From NCBI GenBank assembly GCA_003506995.1, contig DNXB01000098.1, forward strand, positions 1-9,463: a DNA stretch of 9,463 nucleotides. The letters are read 5' to 3'. Numbering within the stretch: the first letter of the stretch is position 1; each line of letters begins with the position of its first letter. This document shows, piece by piece, positions 1-8,100 of this stretch. Source of the stretch: Verrucomicrobiales bacterium. GTDB taxonomy: Bacteria > Verrucomicrobiota > Verrucomicrobiia > Verrucomicrobiales > Verrucomicrobiaceae. The notes beneath the pieces were generated by a model, which ran no database searches, was not told the origin of the DNA, and was given only the letters and a program-made list of their open reading frames with translations. The position numbers and the translations under genes were made by a program.

Positions 1-18
1 CGAGTGTTTCGAGCTTCT

Positions 19-67
19 GTCATTGGGCATTCATTCCTCATTCCTCATTCTGGTTTCGTCATTGGGC
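19..67. repeat. CATTC-rich direct repeat
   Basis: The ten bases GTCATTGGGC occur at 19-28 and again at 58-67, exactly 39 bases apart. Between them lie several copies of CATTC or CATTCCT (about 28-50). The stretch is poorer in GC than the genes around it. It looks like a short dispersed intergenic repeat. One window cannot show whether it recurs in the genome. Its 39-base period equals 13 codons, and it is open in the frame of the downstream gene, so it could supply the N-terminal residues of that protein. Confidence 0.5.
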
Positions 68-104
68 TGCTCTGTTCCTCCTAATCTGTCAGGCAGACGC
101 CCAG
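48..104 (+). other. Probable signal peptide coding extension of the HEAT-thioredoxin-CcdA gene
   Basis: The frame of the large downstream gene stays open upstream of its first usable start codon (GTG at 105) all the way to the window edge at base 3. Bases 48-104 read FWFRHWAALFLLICQADAQ: an Arg/His stretch, a hydrophobic core (WAALFLLIC) and an ADA-Q site suited to signal peptidase I. This is the order of a Sec signal peptide, and the downstream thioredoxin-like and HEAT domains would need one to be outside the cytoplasm. No in-frame ATG, GTG or TTG lies between base 3 and 105; only ATT at 33 and CTG at 72 are conceivable. The true start is therefore probably beyond the left edge, or was lost when the repeat arrived. 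Confidence 0.55.
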
Positions 105-3100
105 GTGCTCGATGCCGGGCCGGAGCGGCAGAGAATCGACATGAGTGACCTCAATCCGAAGGTGCGCGAGGCTGCGGTGACGCTGGATGCGATCCTCGAG
201 GATGAGAAACTCCCCACGCCGGAGAAATGGGCGGTGGTGTGCGAGGCCTGCGGGCTGCATCCCAGCCTGCGCAGCTATGCGGCGGAGGCGAAACCCTTTC
301 CAGCGACCATCACCGCCGGTCTGCTGACGCATGCGCAGTTTGCCGTGCGCATGGGCGCGCTGGAGATTTTGGAGGAGCGCACGGGGAAGGATTCGAGCTT
401 TGACCCATGGGAGCCGGATAGCGATGAGAGCAAGGCCGCGCTGAAACTGTGGCAGGACTGGGCGGTGAAGCAGGAGGGCGGCAAAGCGGCGGAGGAGCCT
501 GCCGCAGTGACCCAAGCTGCCGACGAGGCCAAGATGCGCGGCTACCTCGTTGATCTCGTCGGCAATGACGTGAGCAAGCAGGAGCGCGCGATTCAATCCC
601 TCGCGCAGGCGGGCATGAAGGCTGTCGCGTTCCTCGAACAATACCTGCATGACACGCCGCAGATCGCGGAGGGAACGCGCGGACGCATCAAGCAGGCGCA
701 GTACCGCCTGGTGCTGAACGAGGCGCTGCCGAAGGACGCGGCGCGGCTGGCGCGTGATCTTGTCTATGGCACCCGCGACCAAAAACTGGCCGCCATGCAG
801 CCCCTGCCGCGCTGCCGTGACAAGGCCGTGCCGATCCTGGCGGAGTTTTTGCCGGACAGTGACGCGCTGATCCGCGAGGCGGCGATGGACGCGCTCATCC
901 TGGCCGGCGAGGAGAGCGTGTATGATCTGGTGCAGGAGCGGCTGAAGACGGAGACGGATGAAAACGTGATCCATGCCGTGCTGCGCCGCGTGGAGACGAA
1001 ATCCAGCCGTGGCGCGAAGCTGATCGCGAGTTTCATGACATCGAAGAACGAGGATCTCGTCGTGGCGGCGCTCAACGCGCTTTCTGACGGCAAATCAGAC
1101 GCCGGGCAGGACGGTGTGATGACCTGCATCGCCGATCCGCGCTGGCGGGTGCGCGTGGCGGCGCTGGAGTACGCGGGCAAAATGAAGATCACGCAGGCGA
1201 AGAGCGCCGTGCTGGCCGCCTTCAGCGACAAGGATGAGTTTGTGCGCTACGCGGGCATGAAGGCGGCGGCAGACATGAGCCTGGACGAGGCGGTGCCGCT
1301 CATCACCAAGATGGCGCTGGCGGATGACACGCTGCTCGGTCCCGCGACGGATGCGATCGTACGCATGGGGCGGCTGCTGCCAGATGAGCTGGTGAACGCG
1401 CTGCCGAAGAAAAGCGGCGAGGCCCTGTTGGGCGTGCTGCGCGCCTTTGGCAAGCAGGCCGGGCACGATGGCGAGCACATTGAGTGGAATCGGATCACTG
1501 AAAGCGAGACGTCCAGCCATGCGCGCAAAGAACAGGCGGCGGCGATGCAGGCGCTGAAAATCGTCCGCTCGCTGGCATCTCATCGCGATCCCGACGTGAG
1601 CGCCATGGCGCTGCAATATCTCGCGGGCCTGCTGCTGGAGATCGAGGACAAGCGCCGCGTCCTCGAGGCCCTGCAACGTGCCGATGCCGATGGAAAGATG
1701 GCTTTCCTGGAGAGCATGCAGCCGGGCCCCTTCGATTTTCGTGAGTCACTGGTGGAAACGGCAACGCCGGACGAAACCGGACCTGCGACGGACATCTTCG
1801 TGCAAATCCTGCGCGAGCCGCCGCCGCGCAATGAGGCGCAGGAGGCGGTGTACGCGGCTTTTGGCGTCCAGATCGAGAAAGCAGCCGTGGTGGCGCAGCA
1901 GGCCGTCGCGCCAGGCGAGCGTTTGTGGGCGCCGATGGAGAAGGAGTTCCACGACGCGCTCGTCGAGATGATGACGCAGAAGGAAAGCGCGGAGCTGGCC
2001 TTTCACGCGGCCACGCAGCTTGCCTTTGGCGGGCAGCAGCGGGCCATTGAGGAGATCCACCGCCTGCTGCCGCGCCTGGAGCCGCATCAGCGCGCACGGC
2101 TGGCGGCGTTTCTGAACATGGACTCCCGTCTCACGGCGCTCCAGGCCGGTCTGGAGCTGGTGCGCAGCCTGTTGCAGGACGAGTCGCCCGAGGTGCGGAC
2201 GGACGCGGTGTATGCGATGCTGCGCCGTGACTCGCCGGAGCGTCTGCGCATGCTGCTGGAAAATGTGGGCATGCCGGACGGCCATCTGAAGGCTGCGGAC
2301 GCCTACGGTTACAGCCTGGCAAACGCGACGGAGCAGGGACGCCCGCGCGTGGTGATCGAAACATGGTGCAACGAGACGCTGGCGCGGCCGGATGCGCGTG
2401 AGGATGCGAAAACGCTGGCCCTGGTGCTTCTGGGCACGGCGGGAAAAGCGGACGCGGCGGAAGTCGTGAGCAAGGCGCGCACGACATCGAACATCTGGCA
2501 GCGCCGCGCGGCGTGGCGCTCGCTGATGCGGCTGGATCGCGCGACGTTTGAGGCGGAGCTGGCAAAACTCGCCAGCGACAGCTCGCCGCGTGTGCGCGAG
2601 GTGCTGGCGGCGGCTTATTTGAAAGCGGGCAACGACAGCTACTGGCGCGTGTGGTTCGGCGAGCGTGATTTTGAAGAGGAGAGCGTGCCCTACCGGCAGC
2701 GCAGCAAGGTCTTCAGCCTCCCGACGGAAGCCGAGGCGCCGCTGGCGCAACTGGCGCAGGACACGGACCCGCTGGTGCGCTTGCAGGCGATGATGACGCT
2801 GCTGGGACACACGCGGGATGTCGATCCGCTGGCGCTGCGCGAGGCAGTGGCCGCCCTCACGGACGAGGACATGCGACGGCAGTTGCTCCAGCCGTTTTTA
2901 CAGGAGAACTACCGCATGCTGACGCCGCGTTTCGGCTTCTTGATCGACCAGGTGCAGAAGAAGTGGTTCGACGATGATGACTGGCAGCGGATGAACGACC
3001 ATCTTCTCCCCAGCGGTGGGAAGAAGACGGGCCAGGCGCTGACGAGCTTTGCCTCGCTGGTGGTGACGGAAAACGTGACGGAGGGGCCGGTCGTCGCGGC

Positions 3101-4208
3101 AGCGAAGGACGCGGCACGGCCCAAGCCCGTCGTGACAAGGACCGCGCCGCTGAGCGTGCTGTTTTTCTACAAGCCGGGCTGCAAGGACTGCGAGCGCATC
3201 CGCGACATGCTGCGCATCATCAGCGAGGCGCAGCCGCTCGACATCCAGGAGCACAACATCGAGCGCAGCGAGGGCGCGGAGATCAACCAGACGCTCTGCG
3301 CGCGCTTCAAGGTGGAGCCGGAGCTGCATCAGGTCACGCCGGCGGTCTTCACTCAGGCCGGGGCGCTGGTGAAGACGCAGGTGACCTTCAACGCGCTGCA
3401 ACGCCTCGTCGAAAAAACGAGCGAGCAGCCGGTGGACGCAACATGGAACCGCGTGGACGAGCAAGCGCGTGAGTCGGCGGGCGGGGAGATCGCGCAGCGA
3501 TTTGACACCTTCAGCATCGGCTGGGTGGCGCTGGCGGGATTGCTCGACGGGATCAACCCCTGCGCCTTTGCGACGATCATTTTCTTCCTCAGCTACCTGC
3601 GCGTGGCGCGGCGCAGTCCGCGCGAGATTTTGATGGTGGGTCTGGCCTTCATCGCGGCGGTGTTTCTGGCGTATTTCGCGGTGGGGCTCGGCTTGAGCCA
3701 CTTGGTGGCAAAGCTGGAGGCATTCGCGTGGGTGCGCACCTGGCTGAACCGTGCGCTGGCGCTCGTGGCGCTCGTTCTGGCCTGGCTGAGCTTCCGCGAC
3801 GGCATCAAGGCGCTGCGGGGCAAGATCGAGGAGAGCACACTGCAACTGCCGGAGTTTCTGAAGACACGCATCCGCTCAGTGATCCGCGTGCAGGCCAAAA
3901 GCACGCACTTCATCGCCGCCGCCTTCGCCAGCGGCATCGTCATCAGCCTGCTGGAACTCGCCTGTACCGGGCAGGTGTATCTGCCGACGATTGTCTATAT
4001 GATGAAGCAGGGCAGCCTCACCGCCGTGGGCTACCTGCTGCTCTACAACACGGCCTTCGTGCTGCCGCTCATCGTCATTTTCGTTCTCGCCTGGCTGGGC
4101 ATGACGAGCGCCACGCTCATCACCTGGCAGAAGAAACACACCGCCGCCGTCCGCTTCGCCATGGCGCTGCTGTTCCTGGCGCTGTGGATAGTGCTGCTGG
4201 TGGCGTGA
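105..4208 (+). CDS. HEAT-repeat / thioredoxin / CcdA-DsbD-type transmembrane fusion protein
   Basis: Predicted thiol-disulfide electron-transfer protein of the inner membrane, numbered here from GTG 105. Residues about 20-120 form a helical N-terminal module with a CEAC pair (C46, C49) and an FDPW segment. About 220-960 is a HEAT array, with repeat-like helices near 224, 692, 824 and 886. About 1010-1110 is thioredoxin-like: C1026-K-D-C1029 follows a hydrophobic strand, and P1079 in VTPAVF fits the cis-proline. Six hydrophobic helices follow at about 1137-1166, 1174-1200, 1208-1230, 1268-1298, 1305-1332 and 1346-1367. Helix 1 carries DGINPCAF (C1153) and helix 4 carries ELACTG (C1287), the cysteine placement of CcdA/DsbD-beta, which pass electrons from cytoplasmic thioredoxin outward. 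GTG 105 is the first usable start in the window; ATG 141 is an alternative, and neither has a clear ribosome site. An in-frame signal peptide upstream suggests the real start lies further left. The partner substrate is unknown. The fold calls are firm, the role is inferred. Confidence 0.85.
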   Translation: MLDAGPERQRIDMSDLNPKVREAAVTLDAILEDEKLPTPEKWAVVCEACGLHPSLRSYAAEAKPFPATITAGLLTHAQFAVRMGALEILEERTGKDSSFDPWEPDSDESKAALKLWQDWAVKQEGGKAAEEPAAVTQAADEAKMRGYLVDLVGNDVSKQERAIQSLAQAGMKAVAFLEQYLHDTPQIAEGTRGRIKQAQYRLVLNEALPKDAARLARDLVYGTRDQKLAAMQPLPRCRDKAVPILAEFLPDSDALIREAAMDALILAGEESVYDLVQERLKTETDENVIHAVLRRVETKSSRGAKLIASFMTSKNEDLVVAALNALSDGKSDAGQDGVMTCIADPRWRVRVAALEYAGKMKITQAKSAVLAAFSDKDEFVRYAGMKAAADMSLDEAVPLITKMALADDTLLGPATDAIVRMGRLLPDELVNALPKKSGEALLGVLRAFGKQAGHDGEHIEWNRITESETSSHARKEQAAAMQALKIVRSLASHRDPDVSAMALQYLAGLLLEIEDKRRVLEALQRADADGKMAFLESMQPGPFDFRESLVETATPDETGPATDIFVQILREPPPRNEAQEAVYAAFGVQIEKAAVVAQQAVAPGERLWAPMEKEFHDALVEMMTQKESAELAFHAATQLAFGGQQRAIEEIHRLLPRLEPHQRARLAAFLNMDSRLTALQAGLELVRSLLQDESPEVRTDAVYAMLRRDSPERLRMLLENVGMPDGHLKAADAYGYSLANATEQGRPRVVIETWCNETLARPDAREDAKTLALVLLGTAGKADAAEVVSKARTTSNIWQRRAAWRSLMRLDRATFEAELAKLASDSSPRVREVLAAAYLKAGNDSYWRVWFGERDFEEESVPYRQRSKVFSLPTEAEAPLAQLAQDTDPLVRLQAMMTLLGHTRDVDPLALREAVAALTDEDMRRQLLQPFLQENYRMLTPRFGFLIDQVQKKWFDDDDWQRMNDHLLPSGGKKTGQALTSFASLVVTENVTEGPVVAAAKDAARPKPVVTRTAPLSVLFFYKPGCKDCERIRDMLRIISEAQPLDIQEHNIERSEGAEINQTLCARFKVEPELHQVTPAVFTQAGALVKTQVTFNALQRLVEKTSEQPVDATWNRVDEQARESAGGEIAQRFDTFSIGWVALAGLLDGINPCAFATIIFFLSYLRVARRSPREILMVGLAFIAAVFLAYFAVGLGLSHLVAKLEAFAWVRTWLNRALALVALVLAWLSFRDGIKALRGKIEESTLQLPEFLKTRIRSVIRVQAKSTHFIAAAFASGIVISLLELACTGQVYLPTIVYMMKQGSLTAVGYLLLYNTAFVLPLIVIFVLAWLGMTSATLITWQKKHTAAVRFAMALLFLALWIVLLVA

Positions 4209-4313
4209 TTTTGCGCCACCACCATCGCCTTCGGCTTCGTGCTCTACAGCAGCTCCAAGCGTCCCTTCACGGTCACCGACAAAGGCCAGCCGATCACGAG
4301 CTTCTTCGCGTGA
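4209..4313 (+). pseudogene. In-frame coding-like tail after the stop of the CcdA-type gene
   Basis: Directly after the TGA at 4206-4208, the same frame continues for 34 sense codons to a second TGA at 4311-4313. Thirty-one of the 34 codons end in G or C, as in the genes around it, and the translation is protein-like: hydrophobic TTIAFGFVLYSSS, then a polar KRPFTVTDKGQPITSFFA end. There is no ATG and no ribosome site; an internal GTG at 4239 is the only candidate start. The simplest reading is the original C-terminus of the upstream gene cut off by a nonsense change or sequencing error, or the leftover 3' end of a deleted gene. Programmed read-through is possible but unsupported. Confidence 0.4.
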
Positions 4314-4332
4314 TGGCGGAAGACCTGAGTCC

Positions 4333-4359
4333 GCCTATGGCTTCGGCGAAGCCAATGGC
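4333..4359. terminator. Hairpin between convergent genes, possible terminator
   Basis: GGCTTC (4339-4344) and GAAGCC (4348-4353) pair perfectly around a three-base loop. One more T-A pair follows, then two mismatches, then an outer GCC/GGC stem (4333-4335 with 4357-4359). It lies between the end of the CcdA-type gene and the stop codon of the convergent lyase gene, where a shared terminator would be expected. On the + strand it is followed by a weak T-rich stretch (GGTTTATTTCG); on the - strand there is no T-tract. A rho-independent role is plausible but not strong. Confidence 0.4.
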
Positions 4360-4365
4360 AGTGGT

Positions 4366-5142
4366 TTATTTCGTTACCTTCATCTCCGTAAATTCGACCC
4401 AGGAGGGCTTCGTCGGAGCCCAGGTCTTGTCACCGCCACCGTGGAAGGTTTCAAAGTAGAGTCCGTCCACACCGAAGGTGTCCACGCTGCGCCATTCCAT
4501 GTCGGAGCGTTCAACGAGGAGCTTTTCATCGATCCAGACACGCAGCGTGCCATCACTTTTGCCTAGCGTGTTCATGCTCAAGGCGATGCGCACCTTGACT
4601 GGTGTGTCGGTGGGAAAGCGGAATTCGGCGGGAAACGCGAAGCTGTCGCCATAATCGTCCTTCTGGTTCTTGTGATAGACGTAGGCCTCGCCACGGCCGT
4701 CCCTGCGCCACATCAGGCGGGCGGAGAAACCGTTCTTCCCGTTCGCGGGCCGTCCGCCGCTCACGTTCTCAGGCCCGCCGCAAAGTCCGGGCAGCTTGCC
4801 GCCTTTGACGAAGTCGAAGTCCTGGCTGAAGCGCAGCGTGTAGCTCATCTCCGCCGCCTCATGCTTCCCAAACGGCATGCGCCAGCCCGCGCCGCCTTCC
4901 TCGGGGCCGATTTTGCCGGTGGCGAAGTTCACGCGGAGCCATTTGTTTTCCGTCACCATCACGCGTCCGTCCTTGATGCCACCTTCAAACTCACAGCCCG
5001 GCCAGTCGGCCTTCCAACGCTCCTTCGTGTAAGGCCCTGCCCCGCCGGAAATCGAGATGTTAAGCGGCAGCTCCGCGAAAGCGGCGGCTTGCAGTGAAAA
5101 AACAGCGATGAACGCGAAAATGCGCATGCGCGGTGTTAGCAC
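4366..5142 (-). CDS. Secreted polysaccharide lyase, family PL14-like (alginate/glucuronan lyase type)
   Basis: Predicted exported lyase that cleaves uronic-acid polysaccharides by beta-elimination, 258 residues with a single jelly-roll domain. Residues 6-23 (MRIFAFIAVFSLQAAAFA) form a clear signal peptide with cleavage before ELP. The family signature is present: KGGKLPGL with K116, FSARLMWR with S140 and R142, and EAYVY with Y154 and Y156. From memory, these match Lys99, Ser126, Arg128, Tyr140 and Tyr142 of the Aplysia alginate lyase AkAly30, with identical spacing from Ser to the second Tyr. Near the C-terminus, YFETFHGGGDKTWAP is also typical of PL14. The GTG at 5142 is preferred over ATG 5127 because an AGGGAG ribosome site lies seven bases before it. 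The gene is convergent with the CcdA-type gene and divergent from the TPR/LamG gene. The family is confident; the substrate (alginate, glucuronan or another polyuronate) cannot be read from sequence. Confidence 0.85.
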   Translation of the reverse strand: MLTPRMRIFAFIAVFSLQAAAFAELPLNISISGGAGPYTKERWKADWPGCEFEGGIKDGRVMVTENKWLRVNFATGKIGPEEGGAGWRMPFGKHEAAEMSYTLRFSQDFDFVKGGKLPGLCGGPENVSGGRPANGKNGFSARLMWRRDGRGEAYVYHKNQKDDYGDSFAFPAEFRFPTDTPVKVRIALSMNTLGKSDGTLRVWIDEKLLVERSDMEWRSVDTFGVDGLYFETFHGGGDKTWAPTKPSWVEFTEMKVTK

Positions 5143-5149
5143 GGCAGTT

Positions 5150-5155
5150 CTCCCT
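5150..5155 (-). promoter_or_regulatory. Ribosome binding site deciding the GTG start of the PL14 lyase
   Basis: On the minus strand AGGGAG occupies these bases, with seven bases between it and the GTG start codon whose first base is 5142. The alternative ATG at 5127 would be 22 bases away, too far for this site. It is the only good Shine-Dalgarno-like sequence I see in front of any gene in the window. Confidence 0.55.
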
Positions 5156-5196
5156 CATCATCCGAAAATCTGGCTGGACTCACGAATGCCTTCCTG

Positions 5197-8100
5197 ATGT
5201 CATGCGTGGCCATGAAGTCGATTTTTACTCTGCTGCCGGTCTTCGCCGCGATTTTTTCATGCAATGCCGCTGACACGGACTGGCGGCAGGCGGCGCAAGA
5301 TTATCTGAAGGAGCAACAATTCGCGCCCATCGAGATCAAGCCGGGCGCGCGCTCCGCCAGCGATCTGGCGAAGGTGCGCTGGGCGTGGATGCAGCGCATG
5401 CTGCTGCCGGTTTTTGAAAAGAATCTCGCGGAATGGCCGCAGCAGGCGGAGGCGGCGCACAGTTTTGTGAAGCAGGCGCTCATGGTGAAGGCCGGTCATC
5501 CTGACGTGGACCCCAAGCGGCCGTGGGAAGTGATGGCGACGGAGGGCACGGCGCTGGCCAAGGCGAAGGTGGAGGAGCCGCTGCTGCTCTGGCTGGCCGC
5601 ATGGGTGGTCTGGGAGTCGCATGAGAGCTACACCGACGCGTGGGATTTTCTGTCGCGTGCGAACCGGCACAAGACGCTGAAGGATTACCCGTCCGTCATC
5701 GCCGCGCACATCGAAGCGCAGTTCAATGAAATCCGGCGCTCGTCCAACTCGGAAACGATCGCGAAATCCAACGCCGAACGGGCAAAGCGCATGCTGAAAA
5801 GCGCCATGGACCCGGCGGTCTTCACGCCGGAGGAGGACGAGCTGCTGTTTAACGAGGTGGAGTTCGTCTTCAACTCGACGAACGTGAAGGAGCGGCCCGA
5901 GGAGCTGCGAAAACTGTGCGCCGCGCCGCACCTCACTCCGTGGCTGCGGGAGATGCTGAACGGGAAGCTGCAAAACAGCACCGGCTGGTCGTATCGCGGC
6001 ACCGGTTATGCGAACACGGTGAAGGACGATGGCTGGCAAAAATTCGCGGAGCATCAGGTGATCGCACGCGGTCATTTCAAGAAAGCCTGGGAACTCCGAC
6101 CTGACCGGCCACAAGCGGCGACGGTCATGATCGACATCGTGAAATGCGGCAACGGTGAGCCGGGCGAGAGCACACGGCTGTGGTTCGACCGCGCGGTGGC
6201 GGCGCAGTATGATCACTACGGCGCCTACTACGCGCTGCTGTGGGCCTTGCGTCCGCGCTGGGGCGGCAGCATCGGCCAGATGAAGGCGTTTTATTGCGCC
6301 TGCGCGCTGACCGGCAAACATGAGCAGGGCGTGGTCGTCGCCATGCGGCGCATCCTCGACTACCTCGAAGACGAAGTGGACGACATCCGGCATGTGCTTT
6401 CCCAGGATCCGCTGAAGCAGGTGGTGCTGGGGTCGAATCGCGAACTGGCGGAATCGAAGGAAGTCTATCGCACCTGGCAGCGCGACTGGCGGCTGGCGGA
6501 CTACGGGGTGCTGGCCTGGGTGGCGGGCGATTACGAAACGGCCTACGACACATTCCAGCAGGTGCCCGTACCGTTTCCACGCCAGACTCGGCGGCGGCTG
6601 AACCTGCTGGCGAACGAGGCCGAGGTGCGCGCGCAGTCCGTGCTGCATACCTTCGGTTTCAACACGGAATGGGACGCGGCGGAGGAGTCCTACACACTGG
6701 GCCGGGCCAATGACGCGCTGCCCGGCTATCAGGACATCGCCTCGCGCTTTCAAGGCGAGCCGCCGGGGCTGCTGCTGGAGCGCATCGCCGCATGCAAGTT
6801 CGAGACAGCCCTCGCCACCGGCAAGTGGGTGAAGATGTGGGCCTTTCCCGACCTCGCCGAGTGGCACCACCTCAGCGGCTTCTGGACCGGGCTGAAAACC
6901 GGCACGCTCGTCAACAACGGCCACGGCGCGCGCGCCTTCCTGCTACACAACGGCCGCACCGGCACGAACTTCGAGTTCACGGGCGAATACGAGGAGAAAG
7001 ACCTGCCGGATGGCAGACAGGGGCTGAGCATCATCCTCGGCTACCACGGCAGCGATCAGACCGAGGACTGGATCTCCTGCGCTCAATGGACCAGTTCAGG
7101 CAAAGGCGCGGTGGCCTCAATGCTGCGCAAGATGTACCAGACCGCCGCCCCGCACATCACGCCGCCCGTGAACGGCCGGACGTGGAAGTTCCACATCCTC
7201 TGCCGGGAAGGATTCGTGACCTATCGCCTGAACCACCGTGACATCGTGGTGAACCACCGCGTGACCGACAAGGACGGCGAAATATTCGAGATGCCGGAGA
7301 ACTCGGTCATCGGCTTCTTCCATCACTTCTTCCACGAGAAATCCCACACGCACATCCGTCGCCTCATGATCCGGCGGCTCGATCCACCGGATGAAAAAGA
7401 CGAGTCCAAGGCCGCCGTGACCAGTTTGGACGATTTGCGCCATGGGTTCGCGGCGCATTGCCGCTGCGTCACCGCCGAGCTGAACGCGGTCGCGCTCGTC
7501 GAGGCCGAGCAACTGGCCGAAGACCGCCAGCGCGCCAAAAAAACTGACGAGGCCGCCCAAATCACCGCCTTCGCGACGCTGCTGAAAACTGACGCGCCCG
7601 TCAAGGCCGCCGACATGCCGGTCCCCGCCGCAGGCGAGGACGCGCTCGCCACCTTGCTGCGCGGTTATCATGCCAGCCTCGAGTCGCGGCTCGTGATGGC
7701 CCGCAGTGAGTGGAAAGAAAAAGCGTTCAAGCTGAACGATCCCGCCACGACCGCCGAAGTCGCGAATTTCATCCGCACCGAGCTCGAAACACATCAGAGC
7801 ACGGAAATCGAGGAACCGCTGGCCGCCGCCAACACGCTCAAATGGCAGAAGCAATCCGGCGAATGGACCCGCACGACCGAACTGCTCGCCGGCAGCGGTG
7901 ACAGCACCCTGCTTTACGACTTCAACCGCGCCGCCCCCTTCCAGATCGACTTTGAAATCACCGTGCTCGAAGGCATGCGCGCGCGGCTGGTCATGGGGGA
8001 CGTGAAATTCGCCAACGAGGGCGGCAAGACCACCTTCGGCCTCTACCCGCAGCCGAAGGGCGCGAAGCTGTTCACTTATGAGCGCAAGAAGCCGTATCAA

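Noticed and set aside
1746..3845. Long minus-strand open frames (1746-2810, 2898-3845) opposite the HEAT/thioredoxin gene
   Set aside because: Their translations are arginine-, histidine- and glutamine-rich without motifs or signal peptides, as expected for the antisense of a GC-rich gene with strong third-position bias.
4206..4260. Selenocysteine insertion at the TGA ending the CcdA-type gene
   Set aside because: A bacterial SECIS would need a hairpin with a suitable GU-containing loop just after the TGA. I found no convincing one, and the next codons lack a UxxC motif.
3728..4459. Plus-strand frame of 243 codons overlapping the end of the CcdA-type gene
   Set aside because: It is the out-of-frame shadow of the membrane helices and then of the antisense of the lyase gene; the translation is Arg/His-rich and motif-free.
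4672..5097. Plus-strand frame of 141 codons opposite the PL14 gene
   Set aside because: The minus strand has the signal peptide, ribosome site and complete PL14 motifs; the plus frame has none.
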